A stretch of DNA of 64,000 nt from Balneolaceae bacterium (GCA_009711805.1 VEMX01000007.1:79489-143488); one strand, 5' to 3'. Counted from the stretch's first letter, positions 52,665-63,120 are shown. Numbers and translations: made by a program. The notes: generated by a model not told the origin, from the letters alone.

Positions 52665-55660
52665 GAATCGTCTGTTTGATCGATCAATACCTGTGCTTTT
52701 TGGGCAGCTTCTGTTCCAGGATATGTATTTACTATATTCTTCAATACCCCCATGGCTTCCCCTCTGTTGCCTAACCTGATATGGCATTCAGCGGTGCTAT
52801 ATAGTGCTTTCGACACCCATACATCAAAAGCTTCAAAAAGCACGCTTACTTTAGCGTAGGCATCAATGGCTTCCTCAAAATTATCTTGTTTCTTTTTAAC
52901 TTCGCCAAGATAAAATTGTGCTTCTGCTCCAATTTCTGTTGTACTGACCTCTGCCACCGGCTCAAGATGTGCGGTTGCTTGTTCATAATTTCCTTGTTCC
53001 AGCTCAACTTTACCGAGGCCAACCTTAGCCGCTTCATTATTAGTATTTACTTGCAAGGCGGATTCAAACTCTTGCTTTGCCCGATCGAAGCTGTTTTGTG
53101 CAAGACTGGCATTCCCCATACCTACATACGCTTCTTGCCGGAAGCGGGGAGCTATCTCCAGCAATTGCTCAAAAGTAGCATGAGCCTGGCTGTGATTCCC
53201 TTCCTGGCTATACAACAGTCCCATGGATGTTAAAGCAGAAGGCGCTAAATCATGGTTCGGATATTCATTTATTATTGCCTGATACGCCCCGATGGCCTCA
53301 TCTAACTGGGTGGTTTGCGTATAGGCTTCTCCCAGGTTTGCATATGCCTGAGGAATCAACTCTTCGGAGTTGGTAACACGCAGGTATTGCCGGAACTCAC
53401 GAATAGCTCTTTCATAATCTCCCGTCTGGAATACGGTTTCGGCCTGGCGATACCGAAGCTTATCCGCAGTAGAACTGGTTGGATTGTCACTTACAAATTC
53501 TTCTAAAATAGCTGAACTACTGTCAGACTTACCGGCCGAGAGCTGGGCATATTGAATTCCGTTAATGGCCTCAATGATGTAATCACTTTTGGGATATGTA
53601 TTCAGCACTTCCTGGTAAGCATCCATCGCCCGTTCATATTCGCCGGCGTTATAAAAGGCATCTCCAATATTATACTGAGACCGCGCCGCCCAAGCCGTGC
53701 CCGGGTACTTGTTAATCACTGTTTGAAATTCTTCTACCGCCTGGGAGTAATTATTTGTATTCAGGTAAATGTAGGCGATGTTGTACTGTGCCTGCTCCCG
53801 CAACCGGCTAAAGGGATAAATGCGTAACATTTTTCTGAAATTGGTTACAGCCTCAAAAGTACGGCCATCCCGGTAATAACTGTTGGCAACCTGGAACATG
53901 GCATAATCCCCTCCGGGTTCTGCGCCTATGGCTTTACGGTAGTTGGCAATGGCTTTCCGGTACTGCCCCAGGGCATAATAAGCATCCCCCATCCGCAGTT
54001 TGGTATCGGTATCGTAGGGGAAAAGGGCTACAGAGGGAGCTTCATAATTGTTCAGAAAATCTTCCAGCGGCCCCACAGCTTTGGCATATTCTCCCATTTT
54101 GAAATAACTCCATCCCAGTGAGTATTTGGCCGCCCCTGTGAGTTCATGGTCGGAATAATTGTCGATAAAAATTTTAAATCGTTTGGCGGCCGCACTGTAC
54201 TGTCGTAATTTGTAATAGCTGTCGGCGCTCCAGAACAAAGCTTCTTTCCCCATCTTAGATGATGGTGCACTGGCGTATACTTCTTCAAAAATAGGCTGTG
54301 CCTGCTGGTACGCCTGATTTCGAAATAGAATCCATGCCTTTTGGAACCGGGCCTGACGCTTAAGCGCAGGATCCAAACCCGCCACTTTTTCGGCTTCTTC
54401 AAACGCTTGTATAGCTCGGGTATATTCAGCATTGGCGAAGAAAGCCTCCCCCAGCATAGTATAGATCTTAGCCGGCTCTTTCAGTTCATCCTGACTGCGT
54501 ACCAAGCTCAACAATGTTTCTATGGATTCCTCATATAAAGCTGCCTGAAATGCCGATATTGCCCATTCGTAATAGGCTTGTTCTACCCACATGCCTGATT
54601 TGTAGCGCTCACCAAACTCCCGAAACGACTCAATCGACTCTTTGTACTGGCCACCCAGTTTTTCATTTACTGCTTTGTAATACTGGGCTTTTCTTGACAA
54701 AATATCATCGTCGGTTGCGGCTCTCCCAAATGATTCTGCCGCCCAATGGTAAATTTCCTGTTTGTTATATAACCATCCCAGCCCATAGTGTGCTTCTCTT
54801 TCTTCGGGGGTTCCTTTTGTCATATTGATATACTGCAAATATGAACGGGAGGCTTCCTCAAAATTATTCAAGTAATTGTTGCTTTCCGCTATCAGGAATA
54901 CAGCTTTCGTTTTGGATTCTTCATCCAGGTAAGGCAATGCTTTTTCAAGAGCTTCTATGGCTTCGCCGTATTTTTTTTGCAGATAATAAGACTCTCCCAA
55001 TGCTGTTCCCACCCGCCGGGTAATGGGTTTATTGGGATATCTACTCGTGAGCACCTCAAAAGCTAAAGAGGCCTCATCATATTTACGCTGTTCTAAATAG
55101 AGCCTTCCCCGGGCATACAAGGCTTTGGGTGCCCATTCCGAATCAGGATATTTATCGGCCAGTTCCATAAAATATTGCCGGGCTTCATCATAATCTTTGT
55201 TCTCTGCTACGGCTTCGGCAATCCAATACTGGGTTTGAGCTGCACGGGTATTGCCCATCCACGAGTCGATGGCCTGGGAGTAGTAATGAATGGCTTGGTC
55301 ATATTTCCCATTATCGGTAAAGCGGTGTCCCAGATCCTTTAATAGTGTTACCGAAAGATCGCTGCCGGGATAGTTCAGAATAAACTCTTGATAATACGCT
55401 TCCATATTAGATGAGTCGGCTCCGGCTTTGGACCGCGAAATAAAATAATGAGCAGAAATGGCCAATTCGTGCTGGGAATGCCCCTTCAGAAATGTTGTAA
55501 AATGATCAACCGATTCCTCAAAAAACCCTTCTTCATACAGATTAACACCTGCATTGTAATTATCGGTTTCCGGGTTCTGAACATGCTGAGCATGAACTTC
55601 AGTGATGATAAACAAACCCAATACAAAAAGTAGAAAACTGCTTTTGTGGACGAAGTGCAT
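52661..55660 (-). CDS. Large exported tetratricopeptide-repeat protein
   Basis: A 999-residue protein with signal peptide (MHFVHKSSFLLFVLGLFIITEVHAQ) and TPR repeats over almost its whole length: about two dozen units of 34-37 residues with YPxS/YPNx turns (KYPDSEWAPKALYARGRLY, RYPNKPITRRVG). It is probably a periplasmic or outer-membrane-associated scaffold, akin to YbgF/BamD-like TPR arrays. No enzymatic domain is visible. It lies between a CBS protein gene (37 bp) and aroA (4-bp overlap), suggesting co-expression without an obvious shared pathway. Confidence 0.88.
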   Translation of the reverse strand: MHFVHKSSFLLFVLGLFIITEVHAQHVQNPETDNYNAGVNLYEEGFFEESVDHFTTFLKGHSQHELAISAHYFISRSKAGADSSNMEAYYQEFILNYPGSDLSVTLLKDLGHRFTDNGKYDQAIHYYSQAIDSWMGNTRAAQTQYWIAEAVAENKDYDEARQYFMELADKYPDSEWAPKALYARGRLYLEQRKYDEASLAFEVLTSRYPNKPITRRVGTALGESYYLQKKYGEAIEALEKALPYLDEESKTKAVFLIAESNNYLNNFEEASRSYLQYINMTKGTPEEREAHYGLGWLYNKQEIYHWAAESFGRAATDDDILSRKAQYYKAVNEKLGGQYKESIESFREFGERYKSGMWVEQAYYEWAISAFQAALYEESIETLLSLVRSQDELKEPAKIYTMLGEAFFANAEYTRAIQAFEEAEKVAGLDPALKRQARFQKAWILFRNQAYQQAQPIFEEVYASAPSSKMGKEALFWSADSYYKLRQYSAAAKRFKIFIDNYSDHELTGAAKYSLGWSYFKMGEYAKAVGPLEDFLNNYEAPSVALFPYDTDTKLRMGDAYYALGQYRKAIANYRKAIGAEPGGDYAMFQVANSYYRDGRTFEAVTNFRKMLRIYPFSRLREQAQYNIAYIYLNTNNYSQAVEEFQTVINKYPGTAWAARSQYNIGDAFYNAGEYERAMDAYQEVLNTYPKSDYIIEAINGIQYAQLSAGKSDSSSAILEEFVSDNPTSSTADKLRYRQAETVFQTGDYERAIREFRQYLRVTNSEELIPQAYANLGEAYTQTTQLDEAIGAYQAIINEYPNHDLAPSALTSMGLLYSQEGNHSQAHATFEQLLEIAPRFRQEAYVGMGNASLAQNSFDRAKQEFESALQVNTNNEAAKVGLGKVELEQGNYEQATAHLEPVAEVSTTEIGAEAQFYLGEVKKKQDNFEEAIDAYAKVSVLFEAFDVWVSKALYSTAECHIRLGNRGEAMGVLKNIVNTYPGTEAAQKAQVLIDQTDDS

Positions 55661-55697
55661 GTAGTTCGTCGTGGATAAAATGGTTAATAGTTACTTC

Positions 55698-56363
55698 TTA
55701 TATGTCAAGATAGCGAATAAGTTCGTCAGCACGGTCAGAAAAATTCATTTCAAACGATTCGCTTTGAGCTTCGGAAGTTACTGTATATCCAAATCGTCGC
55801 AAACCAGCACTTACCACCGACGAGTCCTTTAAATTTAGCTTAAATGAAATACTATAAAAAGGATTTTCTGCAGTGGGTTGCCGTACGGCTACACTTAAAA
55901 TTTTAGCCCCCTCTGTTTCGATGATATGCACCATCTCAGTCAGGGTGAAGTTCTTTTGGCTTACCTCTACGGTAATAACAGAACCATAAGTAGAAAGATT
56001 GAACAAGTTACCCAATGCATTGAGTACTTCTCTGCGTTTTACTATACCCTCGTAACCGAACGATTCATTTATCACCGGCAGCACCAATAATTCATGAGCA
56101 AGCATTAAGCGTGCTGCTTCAAACAGGTGTTGGTTCACCGGTATATAGAGAGGCTCTGCGAGCTCAACTTCGGAAAGTGGAGTCTGTTCATCTGCAACTT
56201 CTATAAGATGCTCCAGGGTAGCCATACCCACCAGGTTTTTCTCATTGTCGATAACCCCATACTTCGTGGAGTTCATCAAGTCCATCTTGGTGAGAGCAAG
56301 CGACACTGAGTCGCTAAGACGCAGTGGAGCAATTTCGGTATTTAGTATTTCCTTAACTAACAT
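55698..56363 (-). CDS. CBS-domain protein
   Basis: A 221-residue cytoplasmic protein. Residues about 1-130 form a tandem CBS pair (LVKEILNTEIAPLRLSDSV, YGVIDNEKNLVGMATLEHL, LLVLPVINESFGYEGIVKRREVL). The C-terminal part (about 135-210) looks like an ACT-type regulatory fold (VEVSQKNFTLTEMVHIIETEGAKILSVAVR), similar to AcuB-like proteins. It is probably a nucleotide or ligand sensor; partner unknown. It starts 3 bp after hflX ends. Confidence 0.82.
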   Translation of the reverse strand: MLVKEILNTEIAPLRLSDSVSLALTKMDLMNSTKYGVIDNEKNLVGMATLEHLIEVADEQTPLSEVELAEPLYIPVNQHLFEAARLMLAHELLVLPVINESFGYEGIVKRREVLNALGNLFNLSTYGSVITVEVSQKNFTLTEMVHIIETEGAKILSVAVRQPTAENPFYSISFKLNLKDSSVVSAGLRRFGYTVTSEAQSESFEMNFSDRADELIRYLDI

Positions 56364-56366
56364 ATG

Positions 56367-57656
56367 TTATACAACTTCGCCATTGGCTCCAATAGTATCT
56401 AACAAATGGGACAATTGCTTATAATTTTTATTAGATATATTGAAAGTTAGTTCTACTTCATCTGCCAAAAACTTCTCGTTTTCAACATTTCCGTTTTCAT
56501 GAATAAAAGCAACTGCTTTGTATTTTGAAACAGGAATTTGCATGGTGTGTCTTTCATAATCCAGTTCAATCATTGCTTCAATTTCTTCTTCAAGCGCTGA
56601 AAGCCCCATTCCTCTTTCCGCCGATACAAATACGGCTTTAGGGAAATCTCGTTTCATTTCTGTTATTTTCTCGGCTTTCATCTTATCTACCTTATTAACT
56701 ACTAAAATAGTGCGTTTATTGGTTGCACCTATTTCTTCGAGTGTGGTTTCTACTACTTCAATATATTCATCCGTCATAGGTGAAGAACCATCTACCACGT
56801 GTAATAGTATATCGGCTTCTGCGACCTCATCTAAAGTAGATTTAAAACTTTCTACCAAATTATGGGGTAATTTGCGGATAAAACCTACCGTATCGGATAA
56901 AAGCACATCGTGATTTTCCAATTCGTGGCGCCGCACGGTTGAATCCAGGGTTGCAAATAACTGATTTTCGGCAAGCACCCCAGTTTCGGTAAGTGCATTC
57001 ATAAGAGTTGATTTTCCGGCATTGGTATATCCAACCAATGAAATCCGCACCATTCCTTCCCTCGACTTTCGCTGGGTAGTGCGCTGTTTCTCCAACTTCT
57101 CCAGTTTGTCTTTGAGTGTTGCAATACGCTGGCCAATTAACCTTCGGTCAGTTTCAATCTGAGTTTCCCCGGGCCCTTTGGTTCCAATGCCCCCTTTTTG
57201 ACGCGAAAGGTGAGTCCAATAGCGGGTAAGCCGTGGAAGCAAATATTGAAGCTGTGCCAATTCCACTTGTGTTTTGGCTGCCGCAGTCTTTGCCCGGGAT
57301 GCAAAAATATCCAATATAAGCGCGCTGCGATCTAACACTTTGGCGTCGGTGCCATTTTCCACATTTCGGATTTGAGTGGGAGACAAGTCATCATCAAAAA
57401 TGACAGTATCAATATTCTCTTCACTCATAATCCGTTTTAACTCCTTCAGTTTCCCAGCTCCTATATAGGTGGAAACATCGGGGCGGGTTCGATTTTGCAG
57501 TACTCTTTCCACAGTAATACCTCCTGCCGTATCGGCAAGCATAGCCAACTCGTCCAGATACTCCTCCGCCTGAAAGCGGGTGGTATCAGGCCCATAGAGT
57601 CCTACAAGTATTACTCGTTCCCGTTGTATATCAGAATTTTTTACGTCGTCTAACAA
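56367..57656 (-). CDS. hflX: GTPase HflX
   Basis: Ribosome-associated GTPase that splits stalled ribosomes under stress; 429 residues. The N-terminal HflX domain includes VQNRTRPDVSTYIGAGKLKEL-like sequence (RPDVSTYIGAGK), IFDDDLSPTQIRN and the GPGETQIETDRR hallmark. The G domain has G1 GYTNAGKST near 205, G3 DTVGFIRKLP and G4 NKVD. A short C-terminal region follows. It is third in the operon from the BatA-like gene to aroA. Confidence 0.95.
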   Translation of the reverse strand: MLDDVKNSDIQRERVILVGLYGPDTTRFQAEEYLDELAMLADTAGGITVERVLQNRTRPDVSTYIGAGKLKELKRIMSEENIDTVIFDDDLSPTQIRNVENGTDAKVLDRSALILDIFASRAKTAAAKTQVELAQLQYLLPRLTRYWTHLSRQKGGIGTKGPGETQIETDRRLIGQRIATLKDKLEKLEKQRTTQRKSREGMVRISLVGYTNAGKSTLMNALTETGVLAENQLFATLDSTVRRHELENHDVLLSDTVGFIRKLPHNLVESFKSTLDEVAEADILLHVVDGSSPMTDEYIEVVETTLEEIGATNKRTILVVNKVDKMKAEKITEMKRDFPKAVFVSAERGMGLSALEEEIEAMIELDYERHTMQIPVSKYKAVAFIHENGNVENEKFLADEVELTFNISNKNYKQLSHLLDTIGANGEVV

Positions 57657-57672
57657 ATGATTTAATTCTTAA

Positions 57673-58257
57673 TTAATCTTCTTGTATTCTCTTGATGTCT
57701 ATATCAGGGATATACGTTCCTTCAAATCTGTTTTCCAGCTTCAAAGATATGATTTTCTTAAATGCCTTATACTTGTTTTCGGGCACAGTAAGCCTTAGTT
57801 GTTTGTAACCGTCCACCAGGCTTTTATCCATCTCAAAATAGGTAAAGGTATATTCGGGGTTTTTCCGATCCTCTTTTTCCACGTAATCCAGAATTTGAAA
57901 CCATGGAATCGTCTGCGAGGGATCATTAATGTTTTTTGCAATGCCGTAATCTGTAATATAGTGTTTGGATGCGAGGTAACTTGAAATAAACCACATACAC
58001 CCAATCCATACATAGCAGGCCAAAACGCCATACCTTCCCGAGTCCTCGGTTAAGTAAACAAGTACCCCCAGGGAACATATCAGCCCAAGAAAAACAGTGG
58101 CAAACAAAGGATATCCGGCCATCTTTCCAGCACGCCAGCTTAAACGTACTTTTCGCAACCGGTATTTATTTTGAATAGAATATCCCGCTAATAAGGTAGA
58201 AGCGATGGTGAAAAATATCATCACAGCCTTAAAAAATATGCTTAAGAAATATTCCAT
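57673..58257 (-). CDS. Hypothetical membrane protein
   Basis: A 194-residue protein with about four hydrophobic segments in the first 100 residues (MEYFLSIFFKAVMIFFTIAS, YPLFATVFLGLICSLGVLVY, GVLACYVWIGCMWFISSYL) and a cytoplasmic-looking C-terminal domain with PWFQILDYVEKE and VPENKYKAFKKII. The tail resembles PH-like domains of small bacterial membrane proteins (DUF5673 type), which is only a guess. It lies 1 bp after the BatA-like gene and 16 bp before hflX. Confidence 0.7.
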   Translation of the reverse strand: MEYFLSIFFKAVMIFFTIASTLLAGYSIQNKYRLRKVRLSWRAGKMAGYPLFATVFLGLICSLGVLVYLTEDSGRYGVLACYVWIGCMWFISSYLASKHYITDYGIAKNINDPSQTIPWFQILDYVEKEDRKNPEYTFTYFEMDKSLVDGYKQLRLTVPENKYKAFKKIISLKLENRFEGTYIPDIDIKRIQED

Positions 58258-58258
58258 A

Positions 58259-60361
58259 TCAGCTCACTGTTTCAGCCTTATACCAAATAGATATCATAGA
58301 CTCTGTTACTAACAACAATAATCCTGCCAACATAAACCAGTGCCATATTTCCTGGCCAAAACCTGAAGCTTGTATTTCCCGCTCAAGCTCTTCATCGCCG
58401 ACATTTGCTGCATCTACTAATGCAACATTAGTGTTGGGGAATGTCGTTTCAAAATTTTCTTCTGTCATTTCGGCAAAGCCGGATTCAGTATTTTCCATAT
58501 TCACGGAAACAATAACCTCTTTGTCACCATCGGTAACCGTAACCCAGCCGGGGAGCCATTCTTCTGCGGGATAACTCAGCTCTATCCCATTGGTTACTAC
58601 ATTTACATTTGGCTTAATCTGAGCCACTTCTTTTACCAGTACAGCCTGATCCGATTCTATATCTCCCGTCCAGCTAAATGTACGGCCCAGGGTATGATTT
58701 GCAAAACCACCCTCATCCGAAGAAGCCGCAAACAAAAGTGTACGATAGTAGAAAGGAGCAAACAGAGGTTTTACAGGAAAATCAGACCAGCCCGGATCAT
58801 TTCCAATAGCCGAGAGAACCAGGCTTCCTTCTCCAAATTTCTTTTCATGAACCAACACATCCCCATTATTCAGCTCAAGTAAATCATATCCCGATCCATT
58901 GTCATTTGTTTGTAATTTCAAATAATAATAGATCTCCGGATTAGTAAAGGTGAGATCTTCATTCTCCTCCCGTTCAAATAATCCGCTAAAGGCTGGATGA
59001 TCTTCCAACAATTCATCAGCAGAGGCTATAGCATTAAAAGAAGCGTATTCCCCTTTCAAACCTACATAACGGCCGGCATTAAAACGGGCAATAAAATCAT
59101 TATAATTGGCTATGTTTCCATTTTCTGAAGGAAAAAACAACAATCCATTTCCACTTTGAATAAAGTCCTGAATCGGCTGAAATAAATACTCCGGAATTTC
59201 CTCTACCCCATCCAGTATAATGGCATTATAAGCCGAAAGATCTGCATTTCCCGATGCTCCCGGGCTTGCTTCTGTTACATTAAGCTGGGCATCATTCTCA
59301 CCTGCAACCTGGAGAACCGCACCGGTATAAGAAATAAAATCCTGGGTAACTTTGTCTTCTTTTATCCAAAGAATCTGGCGTGTCTCAGGGACCTGTACTG
59401 TGAAATAATATGTATTATCGGCCTGGAACTCATCCCCTTCAATTAAAACCCGCCCTTGCGATGATCCCGTACTGGAGGGACTCACCTCGAAGGTGTAGGT
59501 TTCACTTTCGCCGGCTGCCAGCGATACTGAGTACTGACCGGCCGGCTCTCCCTTAAATTCCAAAGATACAAATTGGTTAATAGCGGGTACTTCTCCTTTA
59601 TTTGACACCGTGACATTGATCAGGAAAGGAATATTGGTCCCAATCATATTGGTGGAGGTAGCCACTTGTTCCACATGGGTATTTTGGACTCCTATTTCTC
59701 CTGCATCAATCACTGTGAAGGCAATATTCTCGTGCCCGGCCTCCTCCATGCGGGAAAACTGGCTTTGCTGACCATCTGTAACAATAAATATTTTTTTATT
59801 CTCATATGGACTTTCCTTCACTCTTTCAATCAAACCGTTTAGCCGTTGGCTGGTATAGTTACCTGACTTTGACACTTCAATTTCTTCTAAAGAATTCAGC
59901 AAATTGGAATGACTCAGAATTCCGCCATATTCAGCCTCTCCATTTGTATTCTGCAAAATAAAACGGTCGCCGTCTTTGGATGCTTTCTCAATTTCCCGAA
60001 TAATATCCTTACCATAATCGAGCAGGGGACCTTGTGTACCAATCCGGGACATGCTGATGCTGTTATCCAGCAAAATGGCATTGAGCGAAGGTGCCTGGCT
60101 GTTGCTTCCGGCTATAAGCCCCGGTGGCAAAAACGGCCGGGCAAGTACCATAGCCAGACAAGCGATGGCCAGTAAGCGCAAAAAAAGTAACAAATATTTT
60201 TTAATGCGTATGCGTTTGATGGTTGTTTTCTTAAGTTCCTGGAAGAAGGCCAGGGTAGAAAAATCTATTTTTTGCGGTTTTCTGAGATTCAGAAGGTGAA
60301 TTAGCAGGGGTAAACCCACTGCCAATAGTGCAAATAAAAAAATTGGGTTCAGAAAACTCAT
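58259..60361 (-). CDS. BatA-type N-terminal membrane and von Willebrand factor A protein
   Basis: A 700-residue inner-membrane protein. The start (MSFLNPIFLFALLAVGLPLLIHLLNLRKPQKIDFSTLAFFQELKK) is the BatA N-terminal double-helix signature. A von Willebrand A domain follows with MIDAS D99-N-S101-I-S103, then a CARDB-like segment (about 250-320), a glutamine-amidotransferase-like region with AYNAIILDGVEEIP, and a C-terminal helix near the end (WHWFMLAGLLLLVTE). The family is typical of Bacteroidota and its function unknown, likely envelope-related. It is first in the six-gene operon and divergent from the large lipoprotein gene, with a 112-bp gap. Confidence 0.86.
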   Translation of the reverse strand: MSFLNPIFLFALLAVGLPLLIHLLNLRKPQKIDFSTLAFFQELKKTTIKRIRIKKYLLLFLRLLAIACLAMVLARPFLPPGLIAGSNSQAPSLNAILLDNSISMSRIGTQGPLLDYGKDIIREIEKASKDGDRFILQNTNGEAEYGGILSHSNLLNSLEEIEVSKSGNYTSQRLNGLIERVKESPYENKKIFIVTDGQQSQFSRMEEAGHENIAFTVIDAGEIGVQNTHVEQVATSTNMIGTNIPFLINVTVSNKGEVPAINQFVSLEFKGEPAGQYSVSLAAGESETYTFEVSPSSTGSSQGRVLIEGDEFQADNTYYFTVQVPETRQILWIKEDKVTQDFISYTGAVLQVAGENDAQLNVTEASPGASGNADLSAYNAIILDGVEEIPEYLFQPIQDFIQSGNGLLFFPSENGNIANYNDFIARFNAGRYVGLKGEYASFNAIASADELLEDHPAFSGLFEREENEDLTFTNPEIYYYLKLQTNDNGSGYDLLELNNGDVLVHEKKFGEGSLVLSAIGNDPGWSDFPVKPLFAPFYYRTLLFAASSDEGGFANHTLGRTFSWTGDIESDQAVLVKEVAQIKPNVNVVTNGIELSYPAEEWLPGWVTVTDGDKEVIVSVNMENTESGFAEMTEENFETTFPNTNVALVDAANVGDEELEREIQASGFGQEIWHWFMLAGLLLLVTESMISIWYKAETVS

Positions 60362-60473
60362 TTAGCGTCCAAAAAATGTTAACTTACAATCGTTGTTAAA
60401 CTGGAACTTTTTTACAAAATAGTAATTAGCCATAACAACCTTAATATTTCAAAAAGCCCTATTAATATCATTG

Positions 60474-63110
60474 ATGCAACGTAGATTTAGTACCTTAATT
60501 ACGTTTTTTTTCATACCGTTGATCTTATGCAGCTGTTCTTCACTATCCAACAAAAACTGGACAGCTCTTATCCCGGAAGATGCTTCATTTGTTATTGTTC
60601 CCCAAGAAAATTTAAGCCTGGCCCAGGTACCATCAAAAGATTATGCTTCCCTGCTTGATGACTTAACACCCGTTGCCATTCAACAGATTGCTGCCTTAGA
60701 CTCGGTAGTATCTGAGCAGCTTCGTATTAAGGCATTGGTACTCTATCCTTCTACCTCCTCTGAGTCGAACCTGGTTTGGATCACTGAAAACCCTAGCCAG
60801 GATATTGAGCAATGGGTCTACCGGTTTTATCAGCCCTTCACCCAGAACAACTACTGGTTCAATGATATTAAAATACACAAACTATTTTTCAATAAAGACA
60901 ACATCTTTGCAGCGCAGGCGGGGTCGTGGCTTGTGCTTTCAGAATCCAGCCTTGCATTAGAAAACGCCCTTCGCTCTTACACTTCCCAAAAACCTCCCCT
61001 GGACGCCCATATTAAGGAAGGTGAACAGACGCTGGTTGTAAATGTCCCGGGACTGGACCATTGGCTGAAGCAGTTTGGATCAGTCTCCTATCGCCCTTCA
61101 ATTAAAAATGTATTTGATGGCGCTTCTCCCGTTTCTTTTTCCTTTGGAGGATATACAGATTCGTTACAAAATAATATCTCCCTGAACGGGACCATGGCAC
61201 TTGAAGCAGACTCCCATTCTGTACTTATCGATGCACTCACCTTTAAAAACAAACCCCTTTCGCTCGACCGGTATATCGGCAGTAATGCAGCTGCCTTTGC
61301 TTTAATGAGACTCCCCCCGGTATCCATTCCTATTGAACCAGAATCCCCGGTTACCCAGCTCGACTCGCTCCTGATAACTAACCTGGATCTATATCAACGC
61401 CTTGCTGGTTATCTGGATGATGAGTTTGCTTTTGAAGCATTTCCGGAATCCGGATTATCGGCGGGAGGAGAGCATCTCATTATAAGAAAATTAGCCCAAC
61501 CGAATGCTTTTGCCCAGGCTTTGAACGTCCTTGTTCAGGACAGCGTAATTTCACAACTGGGCTCAACCTATCAAATCAACAGTTCTGTCTTTTCTGCATT
61601 GATAGGATCTGAACTCTCTACCCTCCGAAATTTCTACCTGGATATATCCGGTGATGTAGCCGTTATAGCCCGCCGTAAAGGGCTTGCAGAGAGTGTAGAA
61701 TCGGATCGTACCCGCCGCCGGGTTATTTATTATGATGACACTTACTCGCCGGTTCGCAGTTCACTACCCTCTTCCCTCAGTGGCTTTGTATGGGCTGAAT
61801 CGGACGCCTTACTTCCATTCCTGAAACCATTTTTAAAAACCGATAATGTGGCCGGCGGCTTATTAAATCGTTTTGACATAACGGCCATTCACTTTGGGAA
61901 GAACCAGGAAAACATTGACATCTCTATTAATACCTTTTCCAAAAAAGGCTCTTTACTGCCCTATGAAGAACTTTGGGTGATGCCCCTGGTGAACAACAAC
62001 CTGAGCGGGCCCCCCATACTTGGTGATATTGTGGGAAGTTCTGCTGATGAAGTCATCTTTTCCACCCAGGATGGAAAAGTGATGGCATTAGCTGTAGACG
62101 GGACCATTGTAATGCAAACCTCTACCGATGGTTTAAAACCTATCGGAAGTCCGGTCTTCTATGACTGGTATGGCAGTGGGCAGCCCGTAATTTTACTTCC
62201 GGCCGGCAACAAAATTTTTGCCTGGAACGAAACCGGCACTCTTCTTCCCAGCTTCCCCATTGAGTTGGATGAACAAATTTCATCTCCTCTTTTAGTGACG
62301 GATGTCCAGAGAAATGGAATTCCGGAGATCGTGATTGCCACTCAAGACCGAAAAGTTCATGCATTAGACGGCAGAGGCGATAATATCCGCGGCTGGCCTA
62401 AAAATACCAATGCCGTAGTGGAATCCACTCCCGTATATACGCTGGTTGATGACGTATGGTCGGTGTGGGCTTATTCCCAAAATGCCCTGCACAGCTGGCT
62501 TCGGGATGGATCCCCCAGACCGGGATATCCCCAATTTATTAATGCCCGTTTTTCGGGATCTCCAATTGTTTATGAAGATCAGGTGCTGGGCAGTGCAGCT
62601 GACGGACATCTGTATTCCATTGGACAGGACCCTTTATTTTCAGACTCTCTGGGCACCTATTTATCACAAGATGATATTTCAGTGAAATCCCTGTATGTAA
62701 CCAATAACGAGCTTTCCAAAACAATCATAAAAGAGAATGTGTTGTTGGCAGACAGTACCGACTTCTATCGCGAAGACCTGATTACCACTCAAAGCCTGAA
62801 CGGCTCGCTTTTTCTGTATAATAAAGATGGGAAACTGAGATTCACACAGAGTATGGGACAACCTGTCTCCAACACTTTTACACCCTCTATTGTCGACATC
62901 AACTCTGATGATAATATGGAATTGGTTGCATTGGCTGATTTTGGTCGGCTGTATGCCTGGGAAATACTAACTGAAGAGCGGTTATACGGACTGCCCACTT
63001 CCGGCATGAAATACCCCCTGATTACTGACATTAATGGAGACGGACAAAAGGAGCTTATTGCTCAAACCCGCGAAGGCCTGCGCTGCTGGACCATTAACAG
63101 GGAGGAGTGA
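60474..63110 (+). CDS. Large lipoprotein with N-terminal DUF3352-like region and C-terminal beta-propeller
   Basis: An 878-residue predicted lipoprotein (signal MQRRFSTLITFFFIPLILCSC, C21). The N-terminal 500 residues resemble DUF3352-type proteins (WTALIPEDASFVIVPQENLS; serine- and leucine-rich paired halves). Residues about 510-878 are a propeller of FG-GAP/VCBS or PQQ-like blades (VMALAVDGTIVMQTSTDGLKPIGSPVFYDWYGSGQPVILLPAG, KVHALDGRGDNIRGWPKNT). Function unknown; an envelope or surface location is inferred. The ATG at 60474 is used over the adjacent TTG. Divergent from the BatA-like operon. Confidence 0.78.
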   Translation: MQRRFSTLITFFFIPLILCSCSSLSNKNWTALIPEDASFVIVPQENLSLAQVPSKDYASLLDDLTPVAIQQIAALDSVVSEQLRIKALVLYPSTSSESNLVWITENPSQDIEQWVYRFYQPFTQNNYWFNDIKIHKLFFNKDNIFAAQAGSWLVLSESSLALENALRSYTSQKPPLDAHIKEGEQTLVVNVPGLDHWLKQFGSVSYRPSIKNVFDGASPVSFSFGGYTDSLQNNISLNGTMALEADSHSVLIDALTFKNKPLSLDRYIGSNAAAFALMRLPPVSIPIEPESPVTQLDSLLITNLDLYQRLAGYLDDEFAFEAFPESGLSAGGEHLIIRKLAQPNAFAQALNVLVQDSVISQLGSTYQINSSVFSALIGSELSTLRNFYLDISGDVAVIARRKGLAESVESDRTRRRVIYYDDTYSPVRSSLPSSLSGFVWAESDALLPFLKPFLKTDNVAGGLLNRFDITAIHFGKNQENIDISINTFSKKGSLLPYEELWVMPLVNNNLSGPPILGDIVGSSADEVIFSTQDGKVMALAVDGTIVMQTSTDGLKPIGSPVFYDWYGSGQPVILLPAGNKIFAWNETGTLLPSFPIELDEQISSPLLVTDVQRNGIPEIVIATQDRKVHALDGRGDNIRGWPKNTNAVVESTPVYTLVDDVWSVWAYSQNALHSWLRDGSPRPGYPQFINARFSGSPIVYEDQVLGSAADGHLYSIGQDPLFSDSLGTYLSQDDISVKSLYVTNNELSKTIIKENVLLADSTDFYREDLITTQSLNGSLFLYNKDGKLRFTQSMGQPVSNTFTPSIVDINSDDNMELVALADFGRLYAWEILTEERLYGLPTSGMKYPLITDINGDGQKELIAQTREGLRCWTINREE

Positions 63111-63120
63111 GGGAAAGAAC

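Noticed and set aside
52297..52779. 160-codon plus-strand frame
   Set aside because: Antisense to aroA and the TPR gene end; no protein character.
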